Shown here piece after piece: positions 5,973 through 7,641 of a stretch of DNA of 7,641 nt. Position 1 is the stretch's first letter. Each line of letters starts with the position of its first letter. The stretch comes from Chloroflexota bacterium (GTDB taxonomy: Bacteria; Chloroflexota; Anaerolineae; J102): positions 6,164 through 13,804 of the forward strand of contig JAADFV010000152.1 of the NCBI GenBank assembly GCA_013152695.1. The letters run 5' to 3'. The notes beneath the pieces are model-generated. The model was not told where the DNA came from and did no database searches. It saw only the letters and a program-made list of their open reading frames with translations. The position numbers were made by a program, and so were the translations under genes.

Positions 5973-7154
5973 GTGCTCAGATCCTGCCGCATTCTCTTCA
6001 TTACCGGTGAATATCCGCCTATGCAGGGCGGAGTGGCCGATTATACGCGGGCATTGGCGCAGGCGCTGGTTGGCCGCGGCCAGGAAGTGGCAGTCTTGAC
6101 CGCGACTCAAGCCACACCCGCTGCCGATGATGACGGCATCCAAGTCTATCCTCACCTGAAATCATGGGGCTGGTCTGTCTGGCGTGAGATCGACGCGAGG
6201 GTGCAAGCATGGCGGCCGGATGTTGTCCATATCCAGTACCAAACCGCGGCTTATGCCATGCATCCTGCCATCAACCTCTGGTCTTGGCGCCCCTGGAAGC
6301 ATCACGCCTCTCTGACCGCAGTCACTTTCCATGATTTACGCGTCCCTTACCTCTTCCCCAAAGCCCATCTCCTCCGCACGTGGGTGACGCATACTCTGGC
6401 TCGGGCCTCTGACCTCGCCATAACCACCAACCCGGAAGATACGGCGCAACTAAGCAGGGTGCGTAACGATATCATCGAAATCCCCATCGGCAGCAATATC
6501 CCCGACGCCCTCCCTTCTGACTTTACCCGAACGAGCTGGCGCGCCCGCTGGGGCATCCCCGACAATGCAGCCCTTCTCTGTTATTTCGGTTTTCTCAATG
6601 CCAGCAAAGGGGGCATAGTCCTGATCGATGTGCTGAAACAGCTGGTGGCAGCGGGGATAAACGCCCATTTACTGATGATCGGGGGACGCGTGGGGGCCTC
6701 TGATCCCACCAACGCCGCCTACTTACAGAAAGTTGAAACACACATAGCTGAACAAGGTCTGAAGGCGCGCGTGCACTGGACTGGCCATCTGCCCGCCCCC
6801 CAGGTCTCGGCCGCTTTCCACTGCGCCGATGTCTGTTTGCTTCCCTACGAGGATGGTGCTTCCTACCGCCGGGGCAGTTTCATGGCGGCACTAACCCACG
6901 GTATGGCGATCGTGACCACCCCGCCGGCTGTTTCCTATCCCCACTTGAACGATGGCGAAAACATACTTCTTGCTCCGGCCCATGACACTCCAGCCCTTAC
7001 AGCTGCTGTGACCCGACTGCTGACGAATGCCGACCTTCGCCAAAAACTGGGCGGCAATGCCCGCCGCCTGGCGCAGCGCTTTACCTGGGATGCCATTGCC
7101 CAGCGCCATCTCGAGGCCTACGAGGTCGGGTTGAAAGGAATAAAAGAAAGTTAA
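5973..7154 (+). CDS. GT4-type glycosyltransferase with SxRRGS active-site variant
   Basis: GT-B glycosyltransferase of 393 aa, cytoplasmic or peripheral to the membrane. Numbered from GTG 5973, the N-terminal domain has RILFITGEYPPMQGGVADYT (about 6-25), the Gly-Gly loop of the GT4 family, then DVVHIQYQT and VTFHDLRVPYLFP. The C-terminal domain has YFGFLNASKGG (about 204-214), VHWTGHLP and ADVCLLPYEDGASYRRGSF (about 285-303). E293 keeps the first Glu of the E-x7-E motif, but the second position is Gly within SYRRGS. This form recurs in a GT4 subgroup that I recall but cannot name. Start choice is uncertain. GTG 5931 would add 14 residues and overlap the toxin gene by 29 nt; GTG 5973 begins just before beta strand 1 and 13 nt after the toxin stop. 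Neither has a clear ribosome site. It shares little with the first glycosyltransferase (957-2126) beyond the fold. Confidence 0.9.
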   Translation: MLRSCRILFITGEYPPMQGGVADYTRALAQALVGRGQEVAVLTATQATPAADDDGIQVYPHLKSWGWSVWREIDARVQAWRPDVVHIQYQTAAYAMHPAINLWSWRPWKHHASLTAVTFHDLRVPYLFPKAHLLRTWVTHTLARASDLAITTNPEDTAQLSRVRNDIIEIPIGSNIPDALPSDFTRTSWRARWGIPDNAALLCYFGFLNASKGGIVLIDVLKQLVAAGINAHLLMIGGRVGASDPTNAAYLQKVETHIAEQGLKARVHWTGHLPAPQVSAAFHCADVCLLPYEDGASYRRGSFMAALTHGMAIVTTPPAVSYPHLNDGENILLAPAHDTPALTAAVTRLLTNADLRQKLGGNARRLAQRFTWDAIAQRHLEAYEVGLKGIKES

Positions 7155-7201
7155 GAGTTTTGCTCTCCTTTTCCGGAGGAAATAGGGGCGCGCTAGTCGA
7201 A

Positions 7202-7641
7202 TTAGGAATTGCTCAGCTCGGCGTAGCGAAAGCAGGTCACGATATGGTCGTTGACCATGCCAACAGCCTGCATGAAGGCATAGCAAATCGTGGGGCCCAC
7301 AAAACGAAAACCGCGGCGTTTGAGCTCTTTACTCATGGCCTCTGACACTGGAGAAGTGGCAGGGATATCCGCCACTGATTGCCAGGCATTTTGCTGTACC
7401 CGACCGTCGACAAACGTCCAGATAAAGCGATCAAAGCTGCCGAATTCTCTTTGTATGGCGATGAAGCAGCGCGCATTTTCGATCGCCGCCCGGATTTTGA
7501 GACGATTGCGAATGATGCCGGCATCGGCCAGAAGCGCTTGTACCTTGGCATCATCATATTCGGCAATCTTGTAGGGATCAAAATGATCGAAAACCTGACG
7601 ATAGTGGTCACGTTTTTGCAGGATAATCCGCCAACTCAAGC
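7202..7641 (-). CDS. tag: DNA-3-methyladenine glycosylase I (5' end beyond window)
   Basis: Base-excision repair enzyme that removes 3-methyladenine from alkylated DNA. The visible 146 codons or so cover the region from the LSW motif to the C terminus and read through much like E. coli Tag: LSWRIILQKRDHYRQVFDHF, DAGIIRNRLKI, then KELKRRGFRFVGPTICYAFMQAVG and NDHIVTC. The Trp of LSW corresponds to the base-pocket Trp46. H132 and C136 (counted from the TTG at 7639) match the zinc ligands His175 and Cys179. The TTG at 7639 is not the start: in family members this point is internal (GLSW), and the codon before it ends in GC, compatible with Gly. The catalytic Glu38 and the N-terminal zinc ligands should lie just outside the window. 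It converges with the glycosyltransferase gene, with only 47 nt between stops and no convincing terminator. Confidence 0.94.
   Translation of the reverse strand, partial: LSWRIILQKRDHYRQVFDHFDPYKIAEYDDAKVQALLADAGIIRNRLKIRAAIENARCFIAIQREFGSFDRFIWTFVDGRVQQNAWQSVADIPATSPVSEAMSKELKRRGFRFVGPTICYAFMQAVGMVNDHIVTCFRYAELSNS

Noticed and set aside
7170..7182. TTTCC-GGA-GGAAA hairpin between the glycosyltransferase and tag genes
   Set aside because: A five-pair, mostly A-T stem with a 3-nt loop and no T-tract after it in either direction; not a convincing bidirectional terminator.
7160..7345. Plus-strand 61-codon open frame after the second glycosyltransferase
   Set aside because: It overlaps the well-supported tag gene on the opposite strand and resembles nothing recognisable.

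Overview
This 7.6 kb chromosomal window carries ten protein-coding genes, two of them cut by the window edges. It most resembles a member of the Chloroflexota (Anaerolineae/Caldilineae-like). The main reason is a membrane-anchored TolB/PD40-type propeller with a Thr/Pro-rich 'TPTATPIPT' linker. The mix of GT4 glycosyltransferases, a Crp/Fnr regulator and low-GC toxin-antitoxin genes in a moderately GC-rich background also fits. This placement comes from style rather than from a marker gene and is only moderately secure. No rRNA, tRNA, CRISPR array, transposase or integrase was seen.

Layout. (1) Positions 1-2126, plus strand: the 3' part of a 2-oxoacid dehydrogenase E1 beta gene is translationally coupled (TTGA overlap) to a GT4 glycosyltransferase. 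(2) Positions 2127-2907: a short promoter region with a good sigma70-like promoter drives a Crp/Fnr-family regulator. (3) Positions 2966-3915, minus strand: a two-gene unit in which a tandem-CBS protein is followed by a zinc-ribbon Nudix hydrolase. It converges on the Crp gene. (4) Positions 3916-4191: a divergent intergenic region with one recognisable promoter on each strand and a hairpin at the predicted 5' end of the CBS-nudix transcript. (5) Positions 4192-5328, plus strand: a membrane-anchored six-bladed TolB-like propeller, predicted to face outside the cytoplasm. (6) Positions 5422-5959: an AT-richer MazF-type toxin-antitoxin pair. (7) Positions 5973-7154: a second GT4-type glycosyltransferase starting almost on the toxin stop codon. 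(8) Positions 7202-7641, minus strand: the C-terminal part of DNA-3-methyladenine glycosylase I (Tag).

How the genes fit together. The window looks like ordinary chromosomal housekeeping and accessory content rather than one integrated new system. The CBS and Nudix genes probably form an operon that senses and hydrolyses nucleotides. The Crp-like protein lacks the usual cAMP-contacting arginine, so its ligand is open. The toxin-antitoxin pair looks like a later arrival, placed between the propeller gene and the second glycosyltransferase and possibly rewiring how the latter is expressed. I did not find a convincing undescribed system. The points most worth a second look are the toxin/glycosyltransferase junction, the divergent promoter region with its nested palindromes, the operator-like repeat at the Crp promoter, and the propeller with its single cysteine pair.
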